From Vombatus ursinus (taxonomy: Eukaryota; Chordata; Mammalia; Diprotodontia; Vombatidae), in NCBI RefSeq assembly GCF_900497805.2, contig NW_020947390.1, positions 1,052,677 through 1,116,676 on the forward strand: a stretch of DNA of 64,000 bases. The letters are read 5' to 3'. This document shows positions 1-10,905 of the stretch, piece after piece. The translations under genes and the position numbers were made by a program. The number at the start of each line of letters is the position of its first letter. Positions within the stretch are counted from its first letter, which is position 1. The notes under the pieces are model-generated. The model did not search any database, had not been told where the DNA came from, and saw only the letters and a program-made list of their open reading frames with translations.

Positions 1-289
1 CTACAAACAGATCATAAGCCTCTGAAAGGCAAGACTAATATCTTATACCTCTTTTATCCTCCATATGTAGCCTAGTACCTTACATGAAACATTAACCAGT
101 CAATATGTATTGATAATGTGGATGGTGTCATTGTAGATATTTTAGTTAAATACACTGTATATTTTGTAGTGTTTACTTCTAATAGAAGTGCAATTTAATG
201 AACATTTCTTGAGCACCCACTACAGCATTATATACCTCATTGTATATGTGATGTGCTATGTGCTTGACTCTGTACTGAGCCCTGGAGAT
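1..289. other. Unique AT-rich sequence
   Basis: No repeat family, coding signature or RNA gene was recognised here. Confidence 0.5.
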
Positions 290-580
290 AAGGATTGTTA
301 TTGTTTGTCTTTCATTCTCAAAAAGGACCAATGACATCAGAAAGGTGATGTCTTGACTTGCAAGTGAATTGGATTTAAGTGAGGCAGAACTGTGCAAGTC
401 ACTAACCTCACTCTCTCCTCCAGAGTCATCTGGGTCCAGTGACAAGATATAGATCAGGACCACTGGATATGGCCCCAGATAGAGTGGGAGATTTTGGCCT
501 TTTTAAGCTAAGGTCTTTCCAGGTCTTAGTTTGTCTGCAGACAATGCCCATGTGATGATTAAAGATAGGTAAGAAATTGG
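290..580. repeat. Unnamed dispersed repeat, copy 1
   Basis: This stretch is clearly similar to 54596-54780. Shared blocks include GTGATGTCTTGACTTGCA, GTGAATTGGATTTAAGTGAG and CCTCACTCTCTC followed by CCAGAGTCATC. Two related copies 54 kb apart with scattered substitutions indicate an interspersed repeat. The class is not clear: no tRNA head, reverse transcriptase or clear terminal repeat was seen. Orientation and exact ends are uncertain. Open frames crossing it are not evidence of a gene. Confidence 0.7.
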
Positions 581-1029
581 AGGTAGGAGTTAAATGCTAG
601 AAGTTTACACGACTGAACAAACTTTTTAAAAAGGGAATACTTTGGCTGTTATATGGAACCATTCCTCCTGATGGCTAACAGCCTCCTTTCTCAGCTTTAT
701 CTTTCATCTCAAATTATCATTCACAAGTTTTATTTCTTGTTAACTCTCACTTCACATATTATGTGTGATATCTCAAGGTGAATATTAATCCTGTGTGTCA
801 GATCATGCATTATGTATTTATTGAATGGTGTCTGGGGGACAAAATACTTTAAGAAAGTCAGAGTCTCTTAGTTTTCAGTGCCCACTGTAACAACCTGATA
901 TTTCATATTGATAGGTACATTTTCACTTGCATGCATCCTTTTTATTTGGAGTGATGCTTTTATAGCACGCATTATCAAAATCTCCAGGAAAGATGTGGTG
1001 CAGGTGAGAAATTTAAAGAGTAATAAAGG
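581..1029. other. Unique sequence
   Basis: Nothing recognised: no repeat family and no credible coding frame. Confidence 0.5.
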
Positions 1030-2012
1030 CTGCATGAAATAATAGAAAAGGACTATATTTAGAATCAAAGGGCTGGGGTTCAAATTTTTTAAACTATTTT
1101 ATTTCATTTTTATCTCATTCTTTTTTATGTTTAAATTGTATATTTTTATTATTTAATTTATTTATTTTTAGTTTTCAGCATTCACTTCCACAAGATTCTG
1201 AGCTCCAAATTTTCTGCCCATCTCTCCCCTCCCCCCACTCCAAGAGGACATGCATTCTGAATACCCTTTCCCCCAATCTGCCTTCCCTTCTATCACCCCC
1301 CCTTCTTTTATCCCCTTCACCTTCTATTTTCCTGTAGGGCAGGGTAGATTTCTATACCCCTTTGTCTGTATATCTTATTGCCCAGTTGCATGTAAAAACA
1401 ATTTTTAACATTTGTTCTTAAAAATTTGAGTTCCAAATTCTCTCCCTTTCTCCCTCTCCACCCACCCTCATTAAGAAGACAAACAATTCAATGTGGGTTA
1501 TACATGTGTAGTCATGCAAAACACTACCATATGTTCTGAAAGACTAACTACATTTCCCTCTATCCTATCTGACCCCACCTTTATTCTATTCTCTCCTTTG
1601 ACTCTGTCCCTCCTGAAAAGTGTTTGCTTTTGATTGCCCCTTCCCCCAATATGCCCTCTCTTCTATCAATCCCCCCCTCTCTTATCCCCTTCCCCCCTAT
1701 TTTCCTACAGGGTAAGATAGATTTCCATATCCAATTGAGTGTGTATGTTATTCCCTCCCTAAGCCAAATCTGAAGTGATGTAAGATTCACTCACTCCCTC
1801 TCACCTCCCCCTCATTGTAAAAGCTTTTTCTTGAAAAAAAAAAAGCTTTTTCTTGCCTCTTTTATGTGAGATAATTTAAGGGGTTCAAATTTTGACAGGT
1901 TCACTTTCTAACTGTACTATTTAACCTCTCTGAGCCTCAGTTTTTTCATCTATAAAAGGAGTGGGTAAGACTAAATGATTTCCAAGTTATCTTCTACCTC
2001 TAAATCCATGCT
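1030..2012 (+). repeat. MIR SINE split by an L1-related insertion
   Basis: A plus-strand MIR begins near 1030 with GAATCAAAGGGCTGGGGTTC and resumes after the insert with AACCTCTCTGAGCCTCAG, TTTTTTCATCTATAAAA and a MIR-like 3' part. The two halves join correctly once the insert at 1089-1879 and one target-site copy are removed. The MIR is therefore the older element. Confidence 0.8.
1089..1879 (-). mobile_element. 5'-truncated L1-related (HAL1-like) 3' fragment
   Basis: This minus-strand fragment matches the 3' part of the element at 22327-25256. It has the same C/T-rich blocks (G/A-rich on the element strand), such as CTGCCTTCCCTTCTATCA and TTCCACAAGATTCTGAG, and the same A-rich 3' tail (TTTATTTATTTTTAG on the plus strand). 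It is flanked by a perfect 14-bp target duplication, GGGGTTCAAATTTT, at 1075-1088 and 1880-1893. No ORF is kept. Near its 5' end AAGCTTTTTCTTG occurs twice around an A run, a small local duplication. Confidence 0.85.
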
Positions 2013-2889
2013 TCTAACTCAGTTGTGTTTGTATCATGTCAACTCAGTTCTTTAATTTAATCCAGTACTTTATATCTGAAAGTCAGTGACAAAATTGATT
2101 TGAAGTACCACCAGAGCTGTGAGTAGCAAGTTTTTACCTGGGTCAAGTAGCAAAGGGAGGGACATATCTTGGGGTAGAGACTTGGGTGAGGAGGAAACAG
2201 AACCTAGGACACTGGAAGATTTCTACTTTCCTCATGACACTAGGAAGAAGGGCAGGTCAAAAGGGCAATCTCTGTGGGATGAAGCCCTCCCTGAATGAGG
2301 GGCCAATGAGGATGGGTCCGCCTAACAGAGCACCTAGAAGGCAAGGAGAGGCAACCTCAGATGATGCTATCTATGTACTTTAATACTTCTCAACCTCCCA
2401 GGAAACAAGGAAGGAGCCATTGGTCAATTTAGTAGTGCTTTACTTTCCTTCCTAGCCCATTAACTAAGGTTTGCAACCTTTTGTGATTAGAGGGAGGAAT
2501 ACAGTCTTTGGGGAATCACTGAACTAAGTACTGCAACAACAAAAATATCAGCAGGAGTCTTGTTCCACACATTCCCAGTGGAGCCTGGAGCAACAGGAGC
2601 TGCTTTGCTGCTTCATTTGAATCATACTTCATTTTCAACTTGTTCAGTTCAGTGCAAGAGAGGAAAGAAAATCAATTCACTGAGATAGAGAGATGGTCCG
2701 TGGCTCTTTCCTTAGAGAGACCAAATACATCATAATGATGTAGACGTAATTTTTTTAAAAGTCTTCATTGAATTGGTATTTTGACCCCAACAGAGAAAAT
2801 AGGTAACCATCTGTAAATTTAAAATTCCCTACATTTGTTTTTAAGATAATACTAAAACAGAACAAAACAAAACAAAAAAAATCTGTTCA
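2013..2889. other. Unique sequence
   Basis: No repeat or coding signature was recognised. The short open frame near 2186-2383 has no codon or homology support. Confidence 0.45.
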
Positions 2890-3245
2890 ACACTTTTTTC
2901 CCCCTGACTGCAGAGACTTTCCACAACGTTCACTAGCAGGCCTTAATATATGGTGATGACGCTATTGATCCACCATCAGTATGAATGCTCCTTGAGTCAT
3001 TTTCCTGGTAGTGGTGACAGATTTGCACTGAGATAGCCATACTCTTTCATTTAGTCACCTTTGTGATCAATGGCTCACATTTTCAAGATGCATAGCCAAG
3101 GTTAGGAGTTCAGTTTGTGGCCATGGCACAGAATTTTTCATTTGGAAAGTGAGGCGGCCTATACTGAATTAAATTCGTGAATTTATTAGCTGTGCCCTAA
3201 CCTGCTTGGCTAAACATATTGCCATATACACTGCACAGGACCTAG
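2890..3245. other. Repeat-free block, candidate conserved non-coding DNA
   Basis: The block has mixed composition, with no microsatellite, SINE or LINE signature, and contrasts with its AT-rich flanks. That is the only basis for flagging it. Function is unknown; cross-species conservation would be the test. Confidence 0.2.
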
Positions 3246-3394
3246 GAATTATTTTTTTCCTTTAGTCAATTATTGTCAGATTATAGTTTTTAATAAGAAA
3301 AGTAAAGCATACATTGGTTGATTTAAAAAATTCTTGTGTATGTTTTTCTTACATCTTTCACTTTGTGTGTGTGTTTGTCTTAGTAGAAGTGGAC

Positions 3395-3545
3395 ACCCAT
3401 TTCTGTCTATAATACTTTATGTATTTAATTCTTTACTTCCTAACCTACTTACATTATTTACCAGGCAGAGACTAGCACAGTACTTTGCACATAGGGAGGC
3501 ATTTAATAACTGCTTATCGATTATATTTAATAGAACAAATATGAA
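3395..3545 (+). repeat. L2 3' end fragment
   Basis: The L2 3' signature is present in degenerate form: CTAGCACAGTACTTTGCACA followed by GGCATTTAATAACTGCTTAT, in plus orientation. Confidence 0.6.
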
Positions 3546-3859
3546 TCTTGCTGACCTGATCTTTGAAAATATTTCCTAATGTCAGTCCCTTATTATTTTA
3601 GGACACTCTTAAGGTAGTTTCTTACTCAAAGACAAAAGTTCTTTTTTTCATATTCAAATCTTATGTGGGAATTCAGGCTGAGTTAAACTGACCCTCCTTC
3701 TTCTCCCCTCTCCTCAATCCCTCACCCCTGCACCTCCAATAATGCTACATAATATGCATAACTGTCTTAATCAGCCTGCTATAAATTGGTTATAAATTAA
3801 CTGACCACTCTTGCCTCTTCTCCTGGGCTACTCAACTACTCACATGGGTTGAATAAGAT

Positions 3860-3968
3860 GGGGACCAACAGCTCTATTCCTTCCAGTGAAATGGAAAACC
3901 ACTATCTTATCTAGCTTACCAGTACCTGGCACACAATAAGTACTTAATAAATGCCAGTTGATGGACTG
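3860..3968 (+). repeat. L2 3' end fragment
   Basis: The L2 tail is recognisable: AGTACCTGGCACACAATAAG followed by TACTTAATAAATGCCAGTTG. Confidence 0.65.
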
Positions 3969-4144
3969 ACTTACTCTAGACCTCTCATTTATCTTTTTTC
4001 TATGTACTGTAGTTCCCAGACACAGTCATGTGACCTAATTATATAATTTAAGAATTGCTAGGCCTTGCTGTCCTCCCTACTATTGACCATTTATATAGGA
4101 CTTCAGAATTTTTTTGTTTGCTACATCACTGAAGTTTCTTTTAT

Positions 4145-4325
4145 TTATTGTCTCACCTAATTAGGATGTAAACTTCTAGAGAAGAGGGCTGTCTTGCAAT
4201 TTCTTTAATTTGTTTTTTTTTTTCTCCATATACATCTAGTGGTATATCAATCACTTAGCACAGTGCTTGGTACAGTAAGTGGTAAGTGCTTAATAAATGC
4301 ATTTGCATTGATTCATTGCTTTCAT
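4145..4325 (+). repeat. L2 3' end fragment
   Basis: Starts with GGATGTAAACTTCTAGAGAA and ends with TTAGCACAGTGCTTGGTACA and AAGTGCTTAATAAATGCA, in the usual order for an L2 3' end. A T-run separates the two parts. Confidence 0.75.
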
Positions 4326-4594
4326 CAGACCTGTAAACCCCATTCATTTACAATTCCATCCACTGAAATTCTGGGAAATTTGGACCAAATTCATGGAAGT
4401 TACTATCTTTTGACTTCTTTATATTTGTTCTATAAAATTTTCCTACCTTAAAGACTATTCCAGGAATTAGGTCTGAACTAGAAAGCTTAACTAATGTGAC
4501 TTGTGAATACTAAATAAGTAGTCTCTTTGTTTGACATGCAAAGGTATTGTAGGGACAGAGTTGACGGAACTATAACTAAAAAGATTTAGGATTA

Positions 4595-4765
4595 TAGATT
4601 TAGATCTGGAATAGATCTTAAAGGTCACATAGTCCAATCCTTTTATTTTACAGCTGAGCAAACTGAAGGCTCAGTGAGGTTAATTTAATTGCCTAAAGTA
4701 CACAAGAAGTAAACAGAAAGGAGAAGATTTGAACCCAGGAATACAAACTGTCACCATAACAGCAT
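4595..4765 (-). repeat. MIR-type CORE-SINE
   Basis: Antisense MIR features in order: GGTCACATAGTCCAATCC, TTTTACAGCTGAGCAAACTG, AGGCTCAGTGAGGTTAA and GATTTGAACCCAGGAAT (the antisense B-box). Confidence 0.75.
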
Positions 4766-5365
4766 ACACAAGCTCAACTTTATCCATGGGGTTTATTTTT
4801 TCATTGTTTTTGTTTTGATTGTATATGTATACTAATTGAATTTGATGTATTTACTTATTTGATGTATTTAATGTATATACAGCACATAATGTCTAGTGTG
4901 CATCCCTGGAAAGCAAGGTTCACAAGCTCACCAAGCATCTATTTTCATTAAGTAGCAAGAAATTTCTTAAGAATAACAGTTGTATTATTCTGTAAGCATA
5001 ACAATTTAATAATACAAAAATAAGTGAAGGTAATTGTTTTACTAAAATCTTTTTGTTTCAATGTAGGATTGCCTTTGTCTTAGAGAAAACTGAAGGAGCA
5101 AAATACAAATAATAGGAAAAAAATTCCTTATTTTCCTCCTTCTAAACGGGAATCATCCTTCCTCCAAAAATAGTCAGTAAGCTTTCCCTAAGTCTCCCCT
5201 AGTTGTTGAGTAAATGATGGCAGTAAAGTTAGAATTTTACATAAAAATAAATGAATTCTCAATGTGTGAACACTATGAATACTGCCTGTTGTGTAATGAT
5301 CAGAGTTTAGCACAGAGGCACCAAAATTTAGAGTATTAACAGCCTTGTTATATCAACCGGAAAGG
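4766..5365. other. Unique AT-rich sequence
   Basis: Nothing recognised except short A/T-rich simple tracts. Confidence 0.45.
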
Positions 5366-5367
5366 AC

Positions 5368-5432
5368 AAAGTGCTTAGTACAGTGCCTGGCTCACAGTAG
5401 GTGTGATATAAGTGCTTATTCCTTTCCCTTTC
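5368..5432 (+). repeat. L2 3' end fragment
   Basis: Short match to the L2 tail: CTTAGTACAGTGCCTGGCTC followed by ACAGTAGGTG and a degenerate repeat of the terminal block. Confidence 0.6.
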
Positions 5433-5454
5433 CCTTCCCCTTCCTTAGTGTCTA

Positions 5455-5870
5455 GTTAGCAAGAATAATTGGTTAAAACAGGAATTTACCAGATAAGATA
5501 ATTCCTGCCCCTTCTCTCCAGTGCTCCTCCCCAGGCCTGCCTGGCTTTTTCTCCCAGTGGCTTTCTAAGTAGCAGTCTGGCAGTTTCCTAGAGTCTCCAC
5601 CCCTTTAATCCACCCAAATTAATCTGGACTAAAAGATTGACTTTAGTGTGACATTAATGATTTCCCTGGGCGCATTTAAATCATTTGACCCTGGCAACAG
5701 AATTGCTAGTTATGGCTCTGAGCGCTGCCAGTAGTTTCGATCAACTATTGCTAAAAAACAATCATTGCTGCTCTTGAGGTATGAATAATACAGTCAATAA
5801 AGGCAGATAAATCAAATTGCCTGCCAGTTAGGAGTTAATAGGAACAGATTACATCTTCTATCATGCCCTC
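5455..5870. other. Repeat-free block, candidate conserved non-coding element
   Basis: About 400 bp without repeat signature, and less AT-rich than its surroundings. It holds a cluster of TAAT/ATTA-containing motifs (CTTTAATCCACC, AATTAATCTGG, GACATTAATGATTT, CAATAAAGGCAGATAAATCA), the kind of content common in homeobox-bound enhancers. The motifs are seen; enhancer function is inference only. No open reading frame of note. Confidence 0.25.
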
Positions 5871-5959
5871 TTTTTCAGTGTTCAAGGTCTTTATATTATG
5901 GGTTCCTTCCTTGCTGCTTCTAAAATTACCCAAGTCTCTCTCTCTAGAAGAAGAAAAAA

Positions 5960-7355
5960 AAAGAAACCTTCATTAGATAGTAACCTTCCCACCACTTATT
6001 ATCCTACGTATTTAACTCCCATTTTCAGCCAAACTCCTTAAGAAAAGTATACGCTCTACTTTCAGTATATCCATTTCCCTTCCTCTCACTTTTGTCTAAC
6101 ACTCCTCAACGTGGCTTGTGACTTCTCCCCTTATTAGAAACTTCTCTCCCCAGGTTATTGATGATCTAATTGCCAAATCTATTGGTTTTTTTTCCTTCAT
6201 CCTCATCCTTCTTAACCTGTCTGCAGCATTTGATACTGTTGATGACCATTTTCTCTTCAATATTTTCTTTTCAAAGTTTGGATGATATTGCTCTCTCCCA
6301 GTTCTTTTCTAATCTGTCTGACCTCTCCTTATCATCTTTTGCTGGTTCATAATCCAAGTCAAATCCACTAACTCTGGATATCTTCCATTACTCTCTTGGG
6401 GCCTCCTCTTTTCTTTCTATACTGTCTCATTTTATGACCTCATCAACTTCCATGGGTTCAATTTTTATCTCTATGTAGATTAATCTCAGATCTGTAGATC
6501 TATCTCCAGACTCTCTCCTTACCTCTAGTAACCATTAGAGATTTTGAATTACATATCCCATAGGCATGAATAGGCACCCATCAATAAATCAGCTCCAATG
6601 GCTTCCTATTATTTCTAGGATCAAAAATAAAATCCTCTTTTGGACATTTAAAGTCCTTGGCAATTCATGATAAAAAATGCTATCAACATCCAGAGAAATA
6701 ATTATGGAGTCTGAATGCAGATTGAATTATACTATTTTCACTTGGGTTTTTTTTTGTGGTTTTCCCTTTTGTTCTGTTTCTTCCTTTGCAACATGACTAA
6801 TGAGGGAATATGTTTTCATGGTTGCACATGTATAACCTATATCAGATTGTTTGCTGTCTTGAGAAGGGGATGGGAGGGAGGGAGAAAAATTTGAAACTCA
6901 AAATCTTATAAAAATGAATGTTGAAAACTATCTTTACATGTATTTAGAAAAAAGCAAATCCTATTTCCAAAAAAAAAAGTTCTCGTCAATCTGGCTCTGT
7001 CCTTCTTTTCTGGTCTCTTTATCCATTACTCCACTTATATGGACCAGTCATATCGTCCTTCTTTCTATTCCTTACATATGATTTTCCATCTCCCATTCCA
7101 TTTTCTTTATGCTGTCCCTCCACCATGCCTAAAATACTCTCTCTTTTCCTTTCTGACTCTTGAGAGTAATCTTGTATGTACTTATGTATGATGTATGTGT
7201 GTATGTATGAACATCTGTATATATGTATGTATGTGTGTTTGTCTCTCTGAAAGGGAAGACAAGGGGATGGAAAGGATGGTTTCATTTTTGTGTTTACACC
7301 TCCAAGGTCTAGCACAGTAAATGACACAGAATACTTAATAAATATTTGTTTGGTT
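5960..7355 (+). mobile_element. L2 LINE, RT C-terminal part to 3' end, interrupted by L1
   Basis: Decayed L2 coding sequence: CTGTCTGCAGCATTTGATAC gives LSAAFDTVDDH, and the following text matches the L2 reverse-transcriptase C-terminal region (SDLSL, TSSTSMGSIF-like). It resumes at 6991 with AATCTGGCTCTGTCC-type L2 3' coding sequence. It ends with TCTAGCACAGTAAATGACAC and ACTTAATAAATATTTGTT, the L2 terminal tail. A TG/TATG simple tract lies at about 7170-7240. An L1 3' end is inserted at 6665-6975. All frames are broken by stops and shifts. Confidence 0.8.
6665..6975 (+). mobile_element. 5'-truncated L1 3' end inserted in L2
   Basis: Carries the marsupial L1 3' region: GGAGTCTGAATGCAGATTGA, CAACATGACTAATGAGGGAA, CACATGTATAACCTATATCA, a G-rich patch, then GAAACTCAAAATCTTATAAA and an A-rich tail. 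Flanking 15-bp target copies (6650-6664 and 6976-6990) match at 12 of 15 bases, which implies some age. Only terminal coding and 3'UTR sequence remain. Confidence 0.85.
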
Positions 7356-7371
7356 TCTATTTTCATTAAAT

Positions 7372-7545
7372 ATTTCTTTCTTCAGTTGATAGAAAGATAT
7401 AAATAGGAAGTTTTCAAAGGAAGAAATTAAAACTATTAATAACCAAATGAAAAAAATGTTCCAAATGACTAATAATTATAGCAACTTAAATAAAAGCAAA
7501 CTCTAAGGTTCTATCTCATACTTTTCAGATTATCCAAGTTGATAT
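7372..7545 (+). mobile_element. L1 ORF2 C-terminal fragment
   Basis: Matches the L1 ORF2 stretch seen also at 19300-19420 and 38215-38330. Shared text includes GGAAGTTTTCAAAGGAAGAA, TATTAATAACCAAATGAAAA and CTCTAAGGTTCTATCTCA. Both ends are truncated and no frame survives. Confidence 0.7.
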
Positions 7546-7672
7546 AACACAGGCTTCTCTGGGTATATCCAATTCTAATCTGAACATTCCCTCAAGTGAC
7601 CTTTTTGGGCCTGTCTAGTTTGCCTTACATGGAACCCACTTTATCCTCCACCACTTGGAGGTAGCCTCCTTT

Positions 7673-10600
7673 GATCGTTGTTGTTCAGTCATTCACTAAC
7701 ATCCAGCTCTTTATGACTCCATGGACTATAGCACATGAGGCTTATTGTCCTCCAATATCTCTCCAAGTCTGTCCAAGTTCATGTTCATTGTTTCCATGAT
7801 ACTATCTATCCATCTTATCCTCTGCTGTCCCCTTTTTATTTTGCCTTTTATCTTTCCCAACATCAGGGCCTTTTCCAATGAGTCCCATCTTCTCATTATG
7901 TGGCCAAAGTATTTAAGCTTTGGCTTCAGTATTTGACTTTCCAGTAAATGGCCTGAATAAATTTCTTTAAATATTGACTGATTTGATCTCCTTGTTGTCC
8001 AAGGGACTCTCAAAGGTCTTCAGCACTCCAAATTGAAAGCATTGATTCTGTACCACTCAGCTTTCCTTGTAGTCCACCTCTCAGAGTCATGCATTTGTAC
8101 TAGAAAAACCATAGCTTTGGCTATATGGACCATTGTCAGCCAGGCGATGTTTCTGTCTTTTAATATGCTGTCCATATTGCCATAGCTTTCCTTTTAAGTA
8201 ACAATTGTCTTAATTTCATGGTTGCAGTCATCATCTGCAGTAATATTTGAACCCAAGAATATAAAATCTGACACTGCTGTCATTTCTTCTTCCTCTATTT
8301 ACAACGAAATGGTGGGACTAGTTGCCACAATCTTATTTTTTTTATTGTTATTGATGCTAAACTTCAAGCCAACTTTTATACTCTCCTCTTTCACCCTCAT
8401 CAAGAGGTTTCTTAATTTCTCTTCATTTTCTGCCATAAAAATGGTATCATCTGCATATCTGAAATAATTAATATTTCTCCTTGAAGCCTTAATTCTGGCT
8501 TTTGATTCATCCAAACTGGAATGTCACATGATGTACTTTGCATATAAGTTAAATAGATAAGGTGACTATAGCCTTGTCAAATTACTTTTCCCATCTTAAA
8601 CTAATTTGTCATGCCATATTCAGTTCTAACTGTTGCTTTATGGCCAGCATACAGATTCCTCTGAGACAAGTAAGATGATTCAGTATTCCCATTTCTTTGA
8701 GAACTTGCCATATTGTATTGTGATCCACATAGTCAAAGGCTTTAGTGTAGTCAATGAAGCAGAAGTAGATTTTTTTTTCTGAAACTCCCTTGCTTTCCCC
8801 ATAATCCAGCTAATGTTGAGCTTTGGTCTCTGATTCCTCTGCCTCTTCAAAAACAAGCCTGCTCTTTTGGTAATTCTTGGTTCACATATTGCTGAAGCCT
8901 AGCTTGCAGGATTTTTAAGTACAATCCTCCTGGCATGTGAAATGAGGACAATTGTTCAGTTATTTGAACATTTCTTGGTATTGCCCTTCTTTAGGATTTG
9001 GATGTAAACTGATCTTTTCCAATCCAGTAGCCAATGTTGTATTTTCAAAATTTGCTGGCATATTGAGTGCAACACTTCAACAGCATCATCTTTTAGAGTT
9101 TTAAATAGCTCAGCTGGAATTCCATTACCTCCATCAGCCTTATTGATAACAATGCTTTCTAAGGCCCACTTGACTTTATTCCCCAGGATGTTTTGCTCTA
9201 GATCAGTAACCATGCCATGATGGCTCTCCATGATGTTAAGATCTTTCTTCTATAGTTCTTTTGTGTATTCTTGCCGCCTCTTCTTAATCTCTTCTGCTTT
9301 GTTAAGTTGCTACCATTTTCATCTTTTATAATGCCCATTTTTGCATGAAACTTTCCCTTGATATCTCTCTCTTTAACATTCTGTTTTTTTCTTCTATTTT
9401 TTTCATTGCTCATTTGAGAAAATCTTATCTCTTCTTGCTTTTCTCTAGAATCCTGCATTCAGCTGAGTATATCTTTTTATTTCTCCTTTGCCTTTCACTT
9501 TTCTTCTTTCATCAGCTATTTTTAAAGCCTCATCAGACAACCATTTTGCTTTCTTGCTCTTTTTTTTTCTTTGGAATGTTTTTGTTGTTGTTGATATTGC
9601 TGCTGCTGCCTCCTGTACAGTATTGCAAATTTCTGTACCAAATTCTTTGGGTACTCTATCTGCCAGATCTAATCCCTTAAACATATTCATCACCTTCACT
9701 TCATATTCATAAGAGATGTTATTTAGTTCATATCTATACAGTCTGGTGATATCCCGTACTTTTTTTCAATTTAAGTCTGAATTTTGAAATAAGAAGCTCA
9801 TGATCTGAGTCACAGTTGTCTCCACATCTTGCTTTCACTGATTGCATAGAACTTCTCCACCTTTACCTGCAAAGTATATATTTCATCTGATTTCTATATT
9901 GATCATCTGGCAATGTCCATGTGTATAGTCTCCTTTTGGGTTATTGAAAAAGAATGTTTGTTATGATCACTGATTTATCTTGACAAAACTGTATTGGTCT
10001 CTGCCCTACTTTATTTTGTACTCCAGGGCCAAACTTGCCCATTATTCCAATTATCTTTTGATTTTTTACTTTAACATTCCTATTCCCTTTGATGTGACAT
10101 CTTTTTCAGTGTTGTTTCTAGAAGATGTTGTAGGTATCCAAAGAATAGATCAACTTTGACATCTTCAGTATCAGTAGTTGGAGCATAGACTTGTGTTACT
10201 ATGATGTTGAATAGTTTGCCTTGGATTCAAACAGAAATGATTCTGTAATTTTTAAGATTACAACCGAGTACTGCTTTTTTCAACCTTTTATTGACTATGA
10301 GGACTACTCCATTTCTCCTAAGGGATTCTTGTCCACAGTAATATATGTATCGATCATCTGAATTAAATCCACCCATTCCCATCCATTTAAGTTCACTGAC
10401 ACCCAAGATGTTGATGTTTAATCTTTCCATCTCCTGTTAAACCACATCCATCTTACCTTGGTTCATAGATTTTATATTCCAGGTTCCTGTGAAATATTGA
10501 TCTTTATATCCTTGAACTTTCTGTTCATCAACCAGATGCATGTGAGGTTGAGCTTCATTTTGTCTTTGACCCATCTACTTGTAGTTGTCCTCTGCTCTTC

Positions 10601-10905
10601 CCCAGTAGCATATTAGATATCTTCCAATCTCAGGGGTTCATATTCTGATGTCATTTCTTTTATCATTTTAGTACTGTCCACGAGGTTTTCTTTTTTGGTT
10701 TTTGTTTTTGTTTTTTTTGAGGTAATCAGGGTTAAGTGACTTGCCCAGAATCACACAGCTAGTAAGTGTTAAGTGTCTGAGGCAAGATTTGAACTCAAGT
10801 CCTGCTGAGCTTCAGGCTAGTGTTCTATCCACTGTGCCATCTAACTTCCCCTCCATGGGGTTTTCTTGGCAAAGATACTGTAGTGATTTGCCATTTCTTT
10901 CTCCC
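7673..10905 (-). mobile_element. RTE/BovB-like LINE, nearly complete, decayed
   Basis: A minus-strand non-LTR retrotransposon of the RTE clade. From its 5' end (right) it reads as follows. A 5' leader lies at 10905-10560. An apurinic-endonuclease piece (10430-10227) begins MERLNINILGVSELKWMG and includes YIYYCGQESLRRNGVVLIVN. A linker lies at 9699-9198. The reverse-transcriptase start (9231-8956) carries VKWALESIVINKADGGNGIP. The RT core (8514-8299) carries the catalytic YADD at 8457-8446. The C-terminal region (8013-7726) carries KYFGHIMRRWDSLEKALMLG. The element ends at 7673 in an ACTGAACAACAAC tail. The single ORF is now split into at least six frames, so it is inactive. It is about 3.1 kb after removing the inserted WSINE, close to the usual RTE length. 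The family call is strong; the exact 5' end is uncertain. Confidence 0.92.
10693..10851 (-). mobile_element. WSINE1-like tRNA-derived SINE inside the RTE
   Basis: An antisense SINE with body TTAAGTGACTTGCCCAGAAT, antisense B-box GATTTGAACTC and head TGCCATCTAACTTCCCC. Its A-tail (T-rich on plus) lies at 10693. The flanking 16-bp copies TCCACGAGGTTTTCTT (10677-10692) and TCCATGGGGTTTTCTT (10852-10867) differ at two positions, and together they restore the RTE leader. It inserted after the RTE. Confidence 0.9.
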
